Source: Firmicutes bacterium UBA5454
GTDB taxonomy: Bacteria > Bacillota > Clostridia > Caldicoprobacterales > DTU083
NCBI GenBank assembly: GCA_002426555.1
Contig: DIQU01000051.1
Span: forward strand, 1-15,661
Length of the DNA: 15,661 nt
Reading direction: 5' to 3'
The position numbers and the translations under genes were made by a program. How positions within the stretch are numbered: the first letter of the stretch is position 1; every line of letters begins with the position of its first letter. Shown here one piece after another: positions 1-7,591 of the stretch. The notes beneath the pieces are model-generated. The model did no database searches. It was not told where the DNA came from and saw only the letters and a program-made list of their open reading frames with translations.

Positions 1-16
1 TCAGCCTTTCTTGCAT
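1..16 (-). CDS. spo0A: Probable Spo0A, first five codons only (partial)
   Basis: An ATG at 16-14 opens a reading frame that leaves the window after MQERL and one further base. A GGGGG Shine-Dalgarno stretch (25-29) sits 8 bases upstream, which supports a true start. The identity rests on context: spoIVB is followed by spo0A in the same direction in most endospore formers, and the upstream region carries a perfect 0A box and a sigma-H-like promoter, both typical of spo0A. Spo0A is the response regulator that commits the cell to sporulation; it has an N-terminal receiver domain and a C-terminal DNA-binding domain, neither visible here. Five residues cannot prove the family, so the name is an inference from order and promoter signals. 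Confidence 0.6.
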
Positions 17-157
17 CTAAAATACCCCCTTATTCTATCATTTTATATACAATTGCCGAACACTCGCATTTTGATATGAGATGAACGCAATTAGTCTTGA
101 AGCTCCAGATTATTACTTCATATTTTAGAAAAACTTACCATGTATGTTTATTAAACT

Positions 158-186
158 GGATTCGACAAAACATCAATGAATCCTGC
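158..186 (-). promoter_or_regulatory. Candidate sigma-H promoter upstream of spo0A
   Basis: Read on the minus strand, GCAGGATTC (186-178) is followed after 11 bases by GTCGAATCC (166-158). This fits the Bacillus sigma-H pattern RnAGGAwWW, 11 to 12 bases, RnnGAATww, apart from the final weak positions. Transcription would begin near 150 and leave a leader of about 135 bases before the spo0A ATG. I saw no riboswitch or strong hairpin in that leader. In B. subtilis spo0A is driven by a sigma-H promoter during the switch to sporulation. The match was found by eye and the motif is short, so this is a candidate. Confidence 0.45.
161..169 (-). promoter_or_regulatory. 0A box (Spo0A~P binding site), perfect match
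   Basis: The minus strand reads TTTGTCGAA, identical to the consensus 0A box TTTGTCGAA (core TGTCGAA). It lies between spoIVB and spo0A and shares bases with the GAAT element of the candidate sigma-H promoter. A site over the -10 region would be expected to repress, or to switch promoters, rather than activate from upstream. One further TGTCGAA match in the window lies inside recN and looks incidental. Confidence 0.6.
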
Positions 187-224
187 TTGTCTAATGGAAA
201 AATTATGAATATTTTCAATTTCCG

Positions 225-1526
225 CTATTCAATAATTTTATCCGTCTCTTCCAGCATCCATTCGATAAAAATGCCATAACCTTTGGTCGGATCATTAACG
301 AATACATGTGTTATTGCACCTGCGATTTTTCCATCTTGTATGATAGGACTGCCACTCATTCCCTGAACTATACCTCCGGTTTTTTCCAGCAATATTGGAT
401 CAGTTATCTCCAGTACCAAGCCTTTGGATCCTGAAGAGGCCTGCCTTATGACTTTGGTAATCTGTATATCAAACTCTTGTATTCCAGTATCATCAATTGT
501 TGTCAGTATGGTGGCTTTACCTGGTTTAATTTGATGCTGATAGGCTATCGGTAGATGCTTGGTGTATATTGGATTGTTTATTTTACGGTCTGCTTTCCCA
601 TAAATCCCGTATCTGGTGTTTTTTACAATGGTACCCAATACATTTTTATTGCTGGAAAAGTTTCCTACCAATTCACCAGGGAGCCCTTTCTTTCCAATCT
701 TTACATCGATAATGGTAGATTCCGAGATTTCACCATCCTTTACAGACAACAAAGCTCCTGTATCAACGTCAGTTATAGCATGACCCAGAGCAGCCAAATA
801 TTTGGTATCAGGATCTACAAAGGTCAGTGTACCAACACCTGCTGTGCTGTCTCTAACCCATAAACCTATTCGAAATTTTTTATCCGATGCATCCAATATT
901 GGATAGATTTCTGTTACAAATAGTCGATTATCTCTTTTGCAGCCAAGCTCAACTGATTTACCTTTTACCTTGTTTACCAATTTGGTTAAATGAGCTGCAT
1001 CCTTAACCGTTACACCATTTACCTTTTCAATAATATCTCCAGGCAGCAACCCGGCATCGATGGCTGGAAAATGAGTAATTCCCTTATCATCCGTTACTTC
1101 GGAGGTTCCAACAATCAATGCGCCGTTTGTATATAATGATACGCCGATGGAATTACCTCCTGGAATCAGTTTCTTAGGTGATGTAACATGTATGGTCAGC
1201 TTTTTTATGGGAATGAATCCAAACAGCATGAAATCAAGGTCTACATTACCTTGATTTATCGACTCTATAGCTAAAGGTTTTCCTATATCATAAACTTGAT
1301 GACTTGTTAAAGAATCACCATTGAACTTCAGTACATTTACATCATTGCTGTCACTTATTTTAGCTTGTATGGGCAGCTTGAAATCCAGTATTTGAGTATC
1401 ACCTTGGAATATCTGCAATTCAGCAGGTAAGCGAACTATATCCTGTACTATTGGGGAATAATTAAATAAAAGAAATAATATTGATAATAAGATTCCAAAT
1501 GTTTTCTTAAACACTCGCTTTTTCAT
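225..1526 (-). CDS. spoIVB: SpoIVB, PDZ-containing serine peptidase of sporulation
   Basis: SpoIVB is made in the forespore and secreted into the space between the two sporulation membranes. There it cleaves SpoIVFA, releasing the SpoIVFB protease that activates sigma-K in the mother cell. The 433-residue product has a single N-terminal membrane segment (about 8-23), a PDZ domain around 125-205 with LLPGDIIEKVNG, and a C-terminal S55-type peptidase domain. The triad lines up as His249 (GHAITD), Asp376 and Ser391 (GMSGSP). Each is 13 residues later than His236, Asp363 and Ser378 of the B. subtilis enzyme, so the site looks intact. The ATG at 1526 has a GGGAG Shine-Dalgarno about 9 bases upstream. 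The gene follows recN after a 114-base gap, room for its own promoter, and precedes spo0A as in other spore formers. Confidence 0.97.
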   Translation of the reverse strand: MKKRVFKKTFGILLSILFLLFNYSPIVQDIVRLPAELQIFQGDTQILDFKLPIQAKISDSNDVNVLKFNGDSLTSHQVYDIGKPLAIESINQGNVDLDFMLFGFIPIKKLTIHVTSPKKLIPGGNSIGVSLYTNGALIVGTSEVTDDKGITHFPAIDAGLLPGDIIEKVNGVTVKDAAHLTKLVNKVKGKSVELGCKRDNRLFVTEIYPILDASDKKFRIGLWVRDSTAGVGTLTFVDPDTKYLAALGHAITDVDTGALLSVKDGEISESTIIDVKIGKKGLPGELVGNFSSNKNVLGTIVKNTRYGIYGKADRKINNPIYTKHLPIAYQHQIKPGKATILTTIDDTGIQEFDIQITKVIRQASSGSKGLVLEITDPILLEKTGGIVQGMSGSPIIQDGKIAGAITHVFVNDPTKGYGIFIEWMLEETDKIIE

Positions 1527-1601
1527 ACTGCACGCTCCCGCTCAATCATTTTCTTTTCACCTTAAATGAACTTGCTATAACTAGTTTTAAGGTAACCTAT
1601 A

Positions 1602-1630
1602 AAGAATGATTTATACGGGAAATAATAAGC
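1602..1630 (-). promoter_or_regulatory. Weak candidate forespore (sigma-G/F type) promoter for spoIVB
   Basis: On the minus strand GCTTA (1630-1626) is followed after 17 bases by CATTCTT (1608-1602). The sigma-G pattern is gHATR, 17 to 18 bases, CATwmTA; each half has one mismatch. The start would be near 1595, about 70 bases before the spoIVB ATG. The spoIVB gene of B. subtilis is known to be under sigma-F and sigma-G, which makes a promoter here likely, but the match itself is modest. Confidence 0.3.
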
Positions 1631-1640
1631 AAAAAACAAT

Positions 1641-3383
1641 TTACTTTGAGTTTACGCTATGTTCTTTCTTTTGCTGCAAAGCGGATTTTATCAGCTCGCC
1701 TGCATGTTCCAAACTTAAAGCTGTCAGTTTACTGCCACCGATCATTCTGGCAATTTCTGCTTTTCGTTCCTGCATTTCCAATCTGAAAACTTCAATTCGG
1801 GTATATTCATCTTTCTGCTTCTTTACTATGCTGAAATGACAATCTGCCATTGATGCAATTTGAGGAAGGTGGGTAACACAAATGACTTGACGGTTTCTGG
1901 AAATACCTCCGATTTTCTCAGCTGTCTTTTGTGCGGTTCTGCCGCTGATGCCTGCATCAATTTCATCGAATATCATGGTAGGGATTTCGTCCAGATCTCC
2001 TAGAATGGTCTTGAATGCCAACATCAATCTGGACATTTCTCCACCGGATATAATCTTAGACAGGGGTTTCAAGGGTTCACCTGGATTAGGTGAGATAAGA
2101 AATTCTACATCATCATAACCGTCCCTGGTAATCCCGGTAATTTCAACTTCTTCTGCAGTCGCATTATCTGTCGAAGTCATAGCCACCTCAAATAAGGTGC
2201 GACCCATGTTTAAGTCTGCAAGTTCTCTGGTCAGCTGTTGTTCCAGCATGTGAGCAGAACTTTTTCTTTTTTTGGATAATATTCTGCATTGCTTAAGCAC
2301 ATACTGGTATTGATTCCAATATTGTATTTGCAGTTCATCAAGTTTTTCCTGACTGTTTTCCAACAAGTCCAGTTCTGATTCCATTTCTGCCTTTATTTGC
2401 AGTACATCCTCTATGGTTTTTCCATATTTGCGTTTCATAGTTAAAAGAATCTCCAGCCGATTGTCCAACTGCTCCAATCGATCAGGTTCGTATTCGAGAC
2501 TGTCGCGGTAAACCCTCAGCTCTTGAACAGTATCTTCCAAGGTATATTGCAAGCTTTCCAGCCTTTCTATTATGATATCCAGTCTATCGTCGATTCCATG
2601 TATGAGTTTTAATTGGCTGACAACGCCGGAAAGTCCATCCAACACTGAAGCAGCACCAGCGTTGCCTGTATACAAAATCTCATAAGCATCCGCTATGGAA
2701 TTGGCTATCTTTTCTGCATGGGCAAGAATTGAACGTTCCTTGCGGATAGCTTCCTCTTCACCAGGCTGCAATGCCGCATTTTCAATTTCATCGATCTGAT
2801 AGCGTAGAATATCTCTGCGTCGTTCTCCATTCTCGTTCAAACCCTGCAGTTTTGTAATTTCTTTTTTAGTGGTTTGCCAGCTTGACCATGCTTTTCGTAA
2901 TTCTGTTTTTGTATCTCCTAGATCCGAACCGCCCAAACGATCCAAAAAAGCAACATGAGACTCCGAGCTCAATAATGACTGATGTTGGTGCTGTCCATGA
3001 ACATCCACCAATTGGCTTGTGATTTCACGCAGCATGCTCAGAGTGACGGAACGTCCATTCACTTTGCACAAGTTTCTCCCATGTATGGATAATTCTCGCA
3101 TTAGAAGGAGGCTCCCATCCTCTTCTGCAGGTATTCCATATTCTACAAGGATTTCATCCAATCTTCGATCTGTCAGGTAAAAAAGAAGTTCAACCCTTGC
3201 GAAATCTTTACCGGTTTGGATTAACTCACGATCCGCTCTCTCACCTAATGCTAAATTAACGGAATCAATGATGATTGACTTTCCAGCTCCGGTCTCTCCA
3301 GTCAGCACATTGAACCCTTCTTCAAAAGCAATGGTCAGTTCATCGATAAGGGCAATGTTCTGAATTGAAATCTCTCGAATCAT
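1641..3383 (-). CDS. recN: DNA repair protein RecN (SMC-like ATPase)
   Basis: RecN is an SMC-family ATPase that is recruited early to double-strand breaks and acts on DNA ends before RecA. The 580-residue length is close to the usual 550 to 570. The N-terminal half-domain has Walker A GETGAGKS (29-36) and a glutamine-rich loop DVHGQHQHQSLL (127-138). The middle is a long charged coiled coil, roughly 160-370. The C-terminal half-domain has the ABC signature SGGEMS (446-451) and Walker B with DE at 473-474 in MIFDEIDAG. The ATG at 3383 follows a G-rich Shine-Dalgarno GGGGGG. It lies 41 bases after argR, the order argR-recN being conserved across many Firmicutes. I did not find a convincing LexA box in front of it. 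Confidence 0.97.
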   Translation of the reverse strand: MIREISIQNIALIDELTIAFEEGFNVLTGETGAGKSIIIDSVNLALGERADRELIQTGKDFARVELLFYLTDRRLDEILVEYGIPAEEDGSLLLMRELSIHGRNLCKVNGRSVTLSMLREITSQLVDVHGQHQHQSLLSSESHVAFLDRLGGSDLGDTKTELRKAWSSWQTTKKEITKLQGLNENGERRRDILRYQIDEIENAALQPGEEEAIRKERSILAHAEKIANSIADAYEILYTGNAGAASVLDGLSGVVSQLKLIHGIDDRLDIIIERLESLQYTLEDTVQELRVYRDSLEYEPDRLEQLDNRLEILLTMKRKYGKTIEDVLQIKAEMESELDLLENSQEKLDELQIQYWNQYQYVLKQCRILSKKRKSSAHMLEQQLTRELADLNMGRTLFEVAMTSTDNATAEEVEITGITRDGYDDVEFLISPNPGEPLKPLSKIISGGEMSRLMLAFKTILGDLDEIPTMIFDEIDAGISGRTAQKTAEKIGGISRNRQVICVTHLPQIASMADCHFSIVKKQKDEYTRIEVFRLEMQERKAEIARMIGGSKLTALSLEHAGELIKSALQQKKEHSVNSK

Positions 3384-3424
3384 GCTATCCCCCCAACCTT
3401 ATCTCTTGTATAAGTTCAAATTCC

Positions 3425-3874
3425 TTATCGCATCATATTTGAGAATCGATTCAATACATCATTTACCATGGAATTCTCTCGTACAATGACTAAAATGGTA
3501 TCATCACCTGCAACACAACCAATGATTTCCGGCCAGCTCATGGAGTCAATAGCAGACGCTGCAGCTTGGGCACCTGCAACTATGGTACGAATAACAATTA
3601 GATTGTTGGCATGATCCATGCTGATAACAGACTCAGAAAAGACTCTGAACAAACGATCTGTCATATCTGAATCTTGCTTCTCCATAGCAGCATATTTGTA
3701 TACCCCGTTTTTTCCCATGACTTTAACAAGCCGCAGCTCCTTAATATCTCTGGATACAGTGGCCTGAGTAACATCAATGCCTTTTCCCCGAAGCTCGGCT
3801 GCAAGCTCCTCCTGGGTCACAATGTCCTTTTCCTCAATCAATTTTAGAATCATGGCATGTCTACTGTATTTCAT
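3425..3874 (-). CDS. argR: Arginine repressor ArgR (AhrC type)
   Basis: ArgR is a hexameric, arginine-sensing regulator that represses arginine synthesis genes and can activate catabolic ones. The 149-residue product has the standard two domains. The N-terminal winged helix (1-65) contains ATVSRDIKELRLVK (38-51), the recognition region. The C-terminal domain carries GAQAAASAIDS (101-111) and GDDTILVIVR (123-132), where the aspartate pair contacts arginine in the family. The ATG at 3874 has the Shine-Dalgarno AGGAAGG. No arginine genes are present in the window, so it acts in trans on distant targets and perhaps on its own promoter. Its place between nadK and recN is the usual one in Clostridia and bacilli. 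Confidence 0.96.
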   Translation of the reverse strand: MKYSRHAMILKLIEEKDIVTQEELAAELRGKGIDVTQATVSRDIKELRLVKVMGKNGVYKYAAMEKQDSDMTDRLFRVFSESVISMDHANNLIVIRTIVAGAQAAASAIDSMSWPEIIGCVAGDDTILVIVRENSMVNDVLNRFSNMMR

Positions 3875-3913
3875 CTCTCACACTACCTTCCTGATTGTTA
3901 TTTAAATCTCCTG

Positions 3914-3927
3914 TGGAAAAATATTCA
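3914..3927 (-). promoter_or_regulatory. ARG-box-like site upstream of argR
   Basis: The minus strand reads TGAATATTTTTCCA. Compared with an idealised half-palindromic ARG box, TGAAT, four A/T bases, ATTCA, 12 of 14 positions agree. It straddles the nadK stop codon and lies 40 bases before the argR ATG, a suitable place for autoregulation. AT-rich sequence makes chance matches fairly easy. Confidence 0.3.
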
Positions 3928-4779
3928 TTCCTTACGTGTGGAAAATTTATAGCGTAGTATATTATAAAAGCTGCAACCGGAAATTCGAATTAAATGGGTC
4001 TTAAGAGCAGATTTTTCAATGCTGATGTGATCTCCTTCTGCCAGGTTGACAATTTGCTGTCCATCAATGCTTATCTGTATGTCTCTGTTTTTGTCTGTGC
4101 CTTCTATTTCAATCAAGGAAGAGGCATGAGTAACAATAGGTCGAGAAGTCAAGGTGTGGGGGCAAACAGGCGTTACCAGCAGACATTCCATACCTGGGTC
4201 AATTACAGGACCACCAGCAGACAATGAATATGCAGTTGAACCTGTCGGAGTTGAAACTAATAGGCCATCCGCTGCATAGCAGCTGACAAATTCTCCATTG
4301 ATCTTCAAATTCAAGTGTATGATTCTTCCATTGACACCTTTGCTGACAATTACATCGTTTAATGCCAGCTCCTGTTTCAGAATCTGCTGATTTCGTATCA
4401 CCTTTGCTTCCAACATCATACGTCTGTCAATTTTATAACTTTTGCATGATAATGAATCCAGTATGGAAGGCAGGTTAGCCATCTCTGCCTCAGCTAAAAA
4501 TCCCAGATGACCCAAATTAATTCCCAGAAGAGGCTTCTGATATTCAGCAGCTTTTCGAGATGTGTGTAATATGGTGCCGTCACCGCCAAGCACCAATATG
4601 AGATCTGATTTGTTGAATATCTCGTTTTCTGATGACAAGGTACCCAGTTGGCATAGTTGATATACAGAGGGAGTAACCAAAGCTTTCATATTTCTTTTCT
4701 GCAGCCCTTGCAGAACTTTTTTTGTGTACTCTCCTGAGATATCCTTGGATAAGTTGGAAATGATACCAACCTTACTCAT
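3925..4779 (-). CDS. nadK: NAD kinase
   Basis: This cytoplasmic enzyme phosphorylates NAD with ATP, or polyphosphate in some species, to make NADP. The 284-residue product has the expected family motifs in order: GGDG (65-68) containing the catalytic aspartate 67, NLGHLGF (88-94), NDVIV (141-145), and the glycine-rich DGLLVSTPTGSTAYSLSAGG (171-190) that binds the nucleotide. Its length is normal. The ATG at 4779 overlaps the tlyA stop in an ATGA, so translation is probably coupled. The NADPH it supports is used by DXP reductoisomerase, the step after Dxs, and by FolD, but the gene cluster is a general conserved arrangement and does not by itself show a pathway link. Confidence 0.97.
   Translation of the reverse strand: MSKVGIISNLSKDISGEYTKKVLQGLQKRNMKALVTPSVYQLCQLGTLSSENEIFNKSDLILVLGGDGTILHTSRKAAEYQKPLLGINLGHLGFLAEAEMANLPSILDSLSCKSYKIDRRMMLEAKVIRNQQILKQELALNDVIVSKGVNGRIIHLNLKINGEFVSCYAADGLLVSTPTGSTAYSLSAGGPVIDPGMECLLVTPVCPHTLTSRPIVTHASSLIEIEGTDKNRDIQISIDGQQIVNLAEGDHISIEKSALKTHLIRISGCSFYNILRYKFSTRKE
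3961..3989 (-). promoter_or_regulatory. Weak candidate sigma-A promoter for argR-recN, inside nadK
   Basis: A perfect -10 TATAAT (3966-3961, minus strand) has TTCGAA 17 bases upstream (3989-3984), which matches TTGACA at only three of six positions. It lies in the last codons of nadK. The predicted start near 3954 would put the ARG-box-like site just downstream of it, where a bound repressor could block transcription. The poor -35 keeps confidence low. Confidence 0.25.
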
Positions 4780-5612
4780 ATAATCACCTGCTTTTTCTTA
4801 AAAAAATTGTGAGCTTTAAAAACAATTTCATTTATCAGCACAGATAGACTCTGAACCATCGGATCCAATTTCCCTTTGTAGAAATATGCCAGAAATTCAA
4901 TATTCCCTTCAGGACCAGTGATAGGTGAAAAATCCAATCCTTGCAGCTCCAAACCCAAAGTTTCAGAAAATCCTGATATTTCAGTTAAAACCTTTATATG
5001 CAGTGCCTTTTCACGAACGACTCCATTTTTTCCTACCTTGCCCTTGCCCACTTCGAACTGTGGTTTAATCAGGGCTATGATGGGACTGTTATTAGCTATT
5101 AATTCGACAACTACGGGCAGAACCAGTTTCAGGGAAATAAAAGATACATCGATGACTGCGCCTTGAGGAACAGATGCCAAGTCTTCCTTTTTTACATATC
5201 GAATATTGGTCCGCTCCATAACAATAACTCTGGAATTCTGCCGTAATTCCCAGGCAAGCTGTTCGTAACCAACATCCATGGAATATATCAGCTTGGCTTC
5301 ATTTTCAAGCAGACAATGAGTAAATCCTCCTGTTGAAGCACCGACATCCAGCCATACGCGGTCTTTTACTTGTATGTTGAATTGTTTGAGCGCTTTTTCT
5401 AATTTCAGTCCTCCACGACTGACATAAGGATTCGCTGCCCCTCTTATCTCAATGTTGTTGTCGGCAAGAACATTGGTTCCAGGTTTATCTATACGCTGCT
5501 GATCTACAAAAACCAAGCCTGCCATAATGATTCGTTTTGCTTTTTCACGGCTGTCAGCCAAGCCTTTTTCAACCAACAGGACATCAATTCGTTCTTTATG
5601 TGAGTCTTGCAT
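4776..5612 (-). CDS. tlyA: TlyA family rRNA 2'-O-methyltransferase (S4 domain plus FtsJ-like domain)
   Basis: TlyA proteins methylate ribose hydroxyls of rRNA (in Mycobacterium C1409 of 16S and C1920 of 23S); related Firmicute proteins are often labelled hemolysin A or YqxC. The 278-residue product has an N-terminal S4 RNA-binding domain (about 7-65) and a Rossmann-like methyltransferase domain with the SAM motif DVGASTGGF (89-97). The K-D-K-E tetrad fits Lys70, Asp155 (DVSFISL), Lys183 (LIKPQFE) and Glu239, each one residue after the M. tuberculosis positions. An upstream in-frame start at 5654 exists, but the ATG at 5612 has AAAGGAG 7 bases before it and gives the family N-terminus. It overlaps the end of dxs by 17 bases, so its Shine-Dalgarno lies within dxs. 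Which rRNA is modified cannot be told from sequence. Confidence 0.94.
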   Translation of the reverse strand: MQDSHKERIDVLLVEKGLADSREKAKRIIMAGLVFVDQQRIDKPGTNVLADNNIEIRGAANPYVSRGGLKLEKALKQFNIQVKDRVWLDVGASTGGFTHCLLENEAKLIYSMDVGYEQLAWELRQNSRVIVMERTNIRYVKKEDLASVPQGAVIDVSFISLKLVLPVVVELIANNSPIIALIKPQFEVGKGKVGKNGVVREKALHIKVLTEISGFSETLGLELQGLDFSPITGPEGNIEFLAYFYKGKLDPMVQSLSVLINEIVFKAHNFFKKKQVII

Positions 5613-7488
5613 AGCATATCTCCTTTCCAGCTTCGCTAAAAATCCGCGCTGCAATGGAAACCGGATCCAAGTGCAAGGAATTCTTCAACTGTAGGATATT
5701 GCCATGCTCAACAAAGGTATCAGGAATACCAATATTTATGACCTTTGTATTATTGCCATTTTTCATTATGTATTCATTAACGCAGCTTCCGAATCCGCCT
5801 GTCAATACATTTTCTTCCATAGTGACAAATAGATGATGACCGCTTTCAGACAGTTGGCTCATCTGTTCCGTATCCAGAGGTTTGATAATACGAGCATTTA
5901 TAACTGTTGGCTTGATACCCTGTGTATGTAATATTTCTATTGTCTGTAATGCCAGTTCTACCATTGAACCTACTGCAAAAATGGCTATATCCTGCCCATT
6001 TTGCAAGACTTCCCATTTTAAGTCGGAAAGATGCCCGGAAGGTAATTCTTGAACCAGCCTTGTACTTTCCTTGGGATATCGTATGGCTGCGGGAGAGTTC
6101 ATTTTCAATGAGTAGTCCAGCAAGTACGTCAGTTCCTCTGTATTTTTTGGTGCCATAATTGTTAGATTTGGAATATGGCTCAGGTAACTCAGGTCGAATA
6201 TACCATGATGTGTATCTCCATCCTGCCCCACCAATCCTGCTCGATCAATAGCAAAGACTACTGGTAGATTTTGGCGACATACATCATGGCTTATTTGGTC
6301 ATAAGCCCTTTGCAGAAATGTCGAGTAGATAGCCACTACTGGTTTCATACCGCTTATGGCCAGTCCCGCCGCTAAGGTAACTGCATGCTGCTCTGCAATT
6401 CCAACATCAAAACAACGATCGGGGAATCTTTTTTGAAAATAGGATAACCCGGTCCCATCAGGCATTGCAGCAGTAATGACTGTTAGTTCAGGATACACAA
6501 AACCCAGCTTACTTAGATGTATGCCCAAAGCTCTTGAATAGGAAGTTGACTTGCCATTATATGTCTTCTCTCCATTCTCGATATCAAAAGGAGCAACACC
6601 ATGGTATTGAGCAGGATCCGTTTCCGAGTATAAATACCCTTTCCCCTTACGAGTTATTACATGGACAAGAGTCGGCTCTTGTAATTGCTTTGCTCGATTC
6701 AAGGTGTATACCAGCTTGGGTAAATTATGACCATCCACAGGTCCTATATAAGTGAAACCCAATTCCTCAAACAACACCCCGGGTACCAGCAAATACTTCA
6801 AGCTGTTCTTAAGCTTCTCCAACTTTTCTGCCAACCATTTTCCTATCAAAGGAACACTTCGCAAGAATTGGGCAAATCCCTTTTTGAGCCATTTGTACCT
6901 GGGGTTGGATCTGATTTTTGTCAAGTAAGAGGCTATAGCACCAACATTTGGAGCAATCGACATTTCATTGTCGTTTAGTATTACAGTTAAGCTGCTGTTC
7001 AGCCTGCCTGCATCATTAAGAGCCTCAAATGCCATGCCGCCTGTCAATGCCCCGTCTCCAATGACTGCTACTACGTCATAACATTCTTTTTTAAGGTCTC
7101 TTGCCTTGACCATCCCCAGGGCAGCAGAAATTGATGTGCTGCTGTGTCCGGTTTCAAAGACATCATGTATGCTTTCCTTTCTTTTGGGAAAGCCGCTAAG
7201 TCCGCCGTATTGACGAAGAGTATGAAATTCATCCCGGCGGGAGGTAAGTATTTTATGTATATAACTTTGATGTCCCACATCCCATATAATTTTATCGATA
7301 GGACTGTTGTACACATAGTGGAGTGCCAAAGTAAGTTCTACTACACCAAGATTTGATGCCAGATGTCCTCCGGTTTCCGATACTTTATGCAGGATAAACT
7401 GACGCAGTTCCTGTGCAAGGAGCAGGAGTTCCTGCTGGCTCAAATTTTTCAAATCACTAACTTGCTCTATCTGTTCCAGCAATGTCAT
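5596..7488 (-). CDS. dxs: 1-deoxy-D-xylulose-5-phosphate synthase
   Basis: Dxs condenses pyruvate and glyceraldehyde 3-phosphate, with thiamine diphosphate, to DXP. DXP is the entry to the MEP isoprenoid pathway and also a precursor of thiamine and pyridoxal in many bacteria. With the ATG at 7488 the protein has 630 residues, close to the 620 of E. coli. Visible motifs are GGHLASNLG (40-48), DVGHQ (70-74), the thiamine diphosphate motif GDGALTGG ending in Asn158, and later DVGIAEQHAV with the conserved glutamate and histidine, and GDTHHGIFD. The open frame extends to a GTG at 7515, but AGAGGA lies 8 bases before the internal ATG, so that start is preferred. It follows the DUF212 gene after about 100 bases that contain a sigma-A promoter. 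Confidence 0.97.
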   Translation of the reverse strand: MTLLEQIEQVSDLKNLSQQELLLLAQELRQFILHKVSETGGHLASNLGVVELTLALHYVYNSPIDKIIWDVGHQSYIHKILTSRRDEFHTLRQYGGLSGFPKRKESIHDVFETGHSSTSISAALGMVKARDLKKECYDVVAVIGDGALTGGMAFEALNDAGRLNSSLTVILNDNEMSIAPNVGAIASYLTKIRSNPRYKWLKKGFAQFLRSVPLIGKWLAEKLEKLKNSLKYLLVPGVLFEELGFTYIGPVDGHNLPKLVYTLNRAKQLQEPTLVHVITRKGKGYLYSETDPAQYHGVAPFDIENGEKTYNGKSTSYSRALGIHLSKLGFVYPELTVITAAMPDGTGLSYFQKRFPDRCFDVGIAEQHAVTLAAGLAISGMKPVVAIYSTFLQRAYDQISHDVCRQNLPVVFAIDRAGLVGQDGDTHHGIFDLSYLSHIPNLTIMAPKNTEELTYLLDYSLKMNSPAAIRYPKESTRLVQELPSGHLSDLKWEVLQNGQDIAIFAVGSMVELALQTIEILHTQGIKPTVINARIIKPLDTEQMSQLSESGHHLFVTMEENVLTGGFGSCVNEYIMKNGNNTKVINIGIPDTFVEHGNILQLKNSLHLDPVSIAARIFSEAGKEICYARLT

Positions 7489-7555
7489 TATGCTTTCCTC
7501 TCTTTGAATTGTCACTTACTCCGCGAACAAAATAAGACTGTTGTTGCAAATAAAG

Positions 7556-7584
7556 ATTATATCACTAGTTCAGCAATTCATCAA
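7556..7584 (-). promoter_or_regulatory. Sigma-A promoter upstream of dxs
   Basis: The minus strand has TTGATG (7584-7579), a 17-base spacer, and a perfect TATAAT (7561-7556). The -35 agrees with TTGACA at four of six positions. The start should fall near 7549, leaving a leader of about 60 bases before the dxs ATG with no obvious hairpin or riboswitch. This would allow dxs-tlyA-nadK-argR-recN to be transcribed independently of the genes upstream. Confidence 0.6.
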
Positions 7585-7591
7585 GGAGGGG

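Noticed and set aside
97..279. Small plus-strand open frame in the spoIVB-spo0A gap
   Set aside because: It runs into the end of spoIVB on the other strand, has no ribosome binding site that I can see, and covers the 0A box and promoter region.
1560..1592. Inverted repeat CCTTAAA ... TTTAAGG in the recN-spoIVB gap
   Set aside because: The stem is only seven AT-rich pairs with a 19-base loop and no T run; it is too weak to call a terminator or operator.
2168..2176. Second 0A box (TGTCGAA) on the plus strand
   Set aside because: It lies in the middle of the recN coding region, far from any start, and a 7-base match is expected by chance in a window of this size.
3384..3424. LexA (SOS) box in front of recN
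   Set aside because: GAAC occurs but the matching GTTC half is absent at the required spacing, so there is no support for LexA control here.
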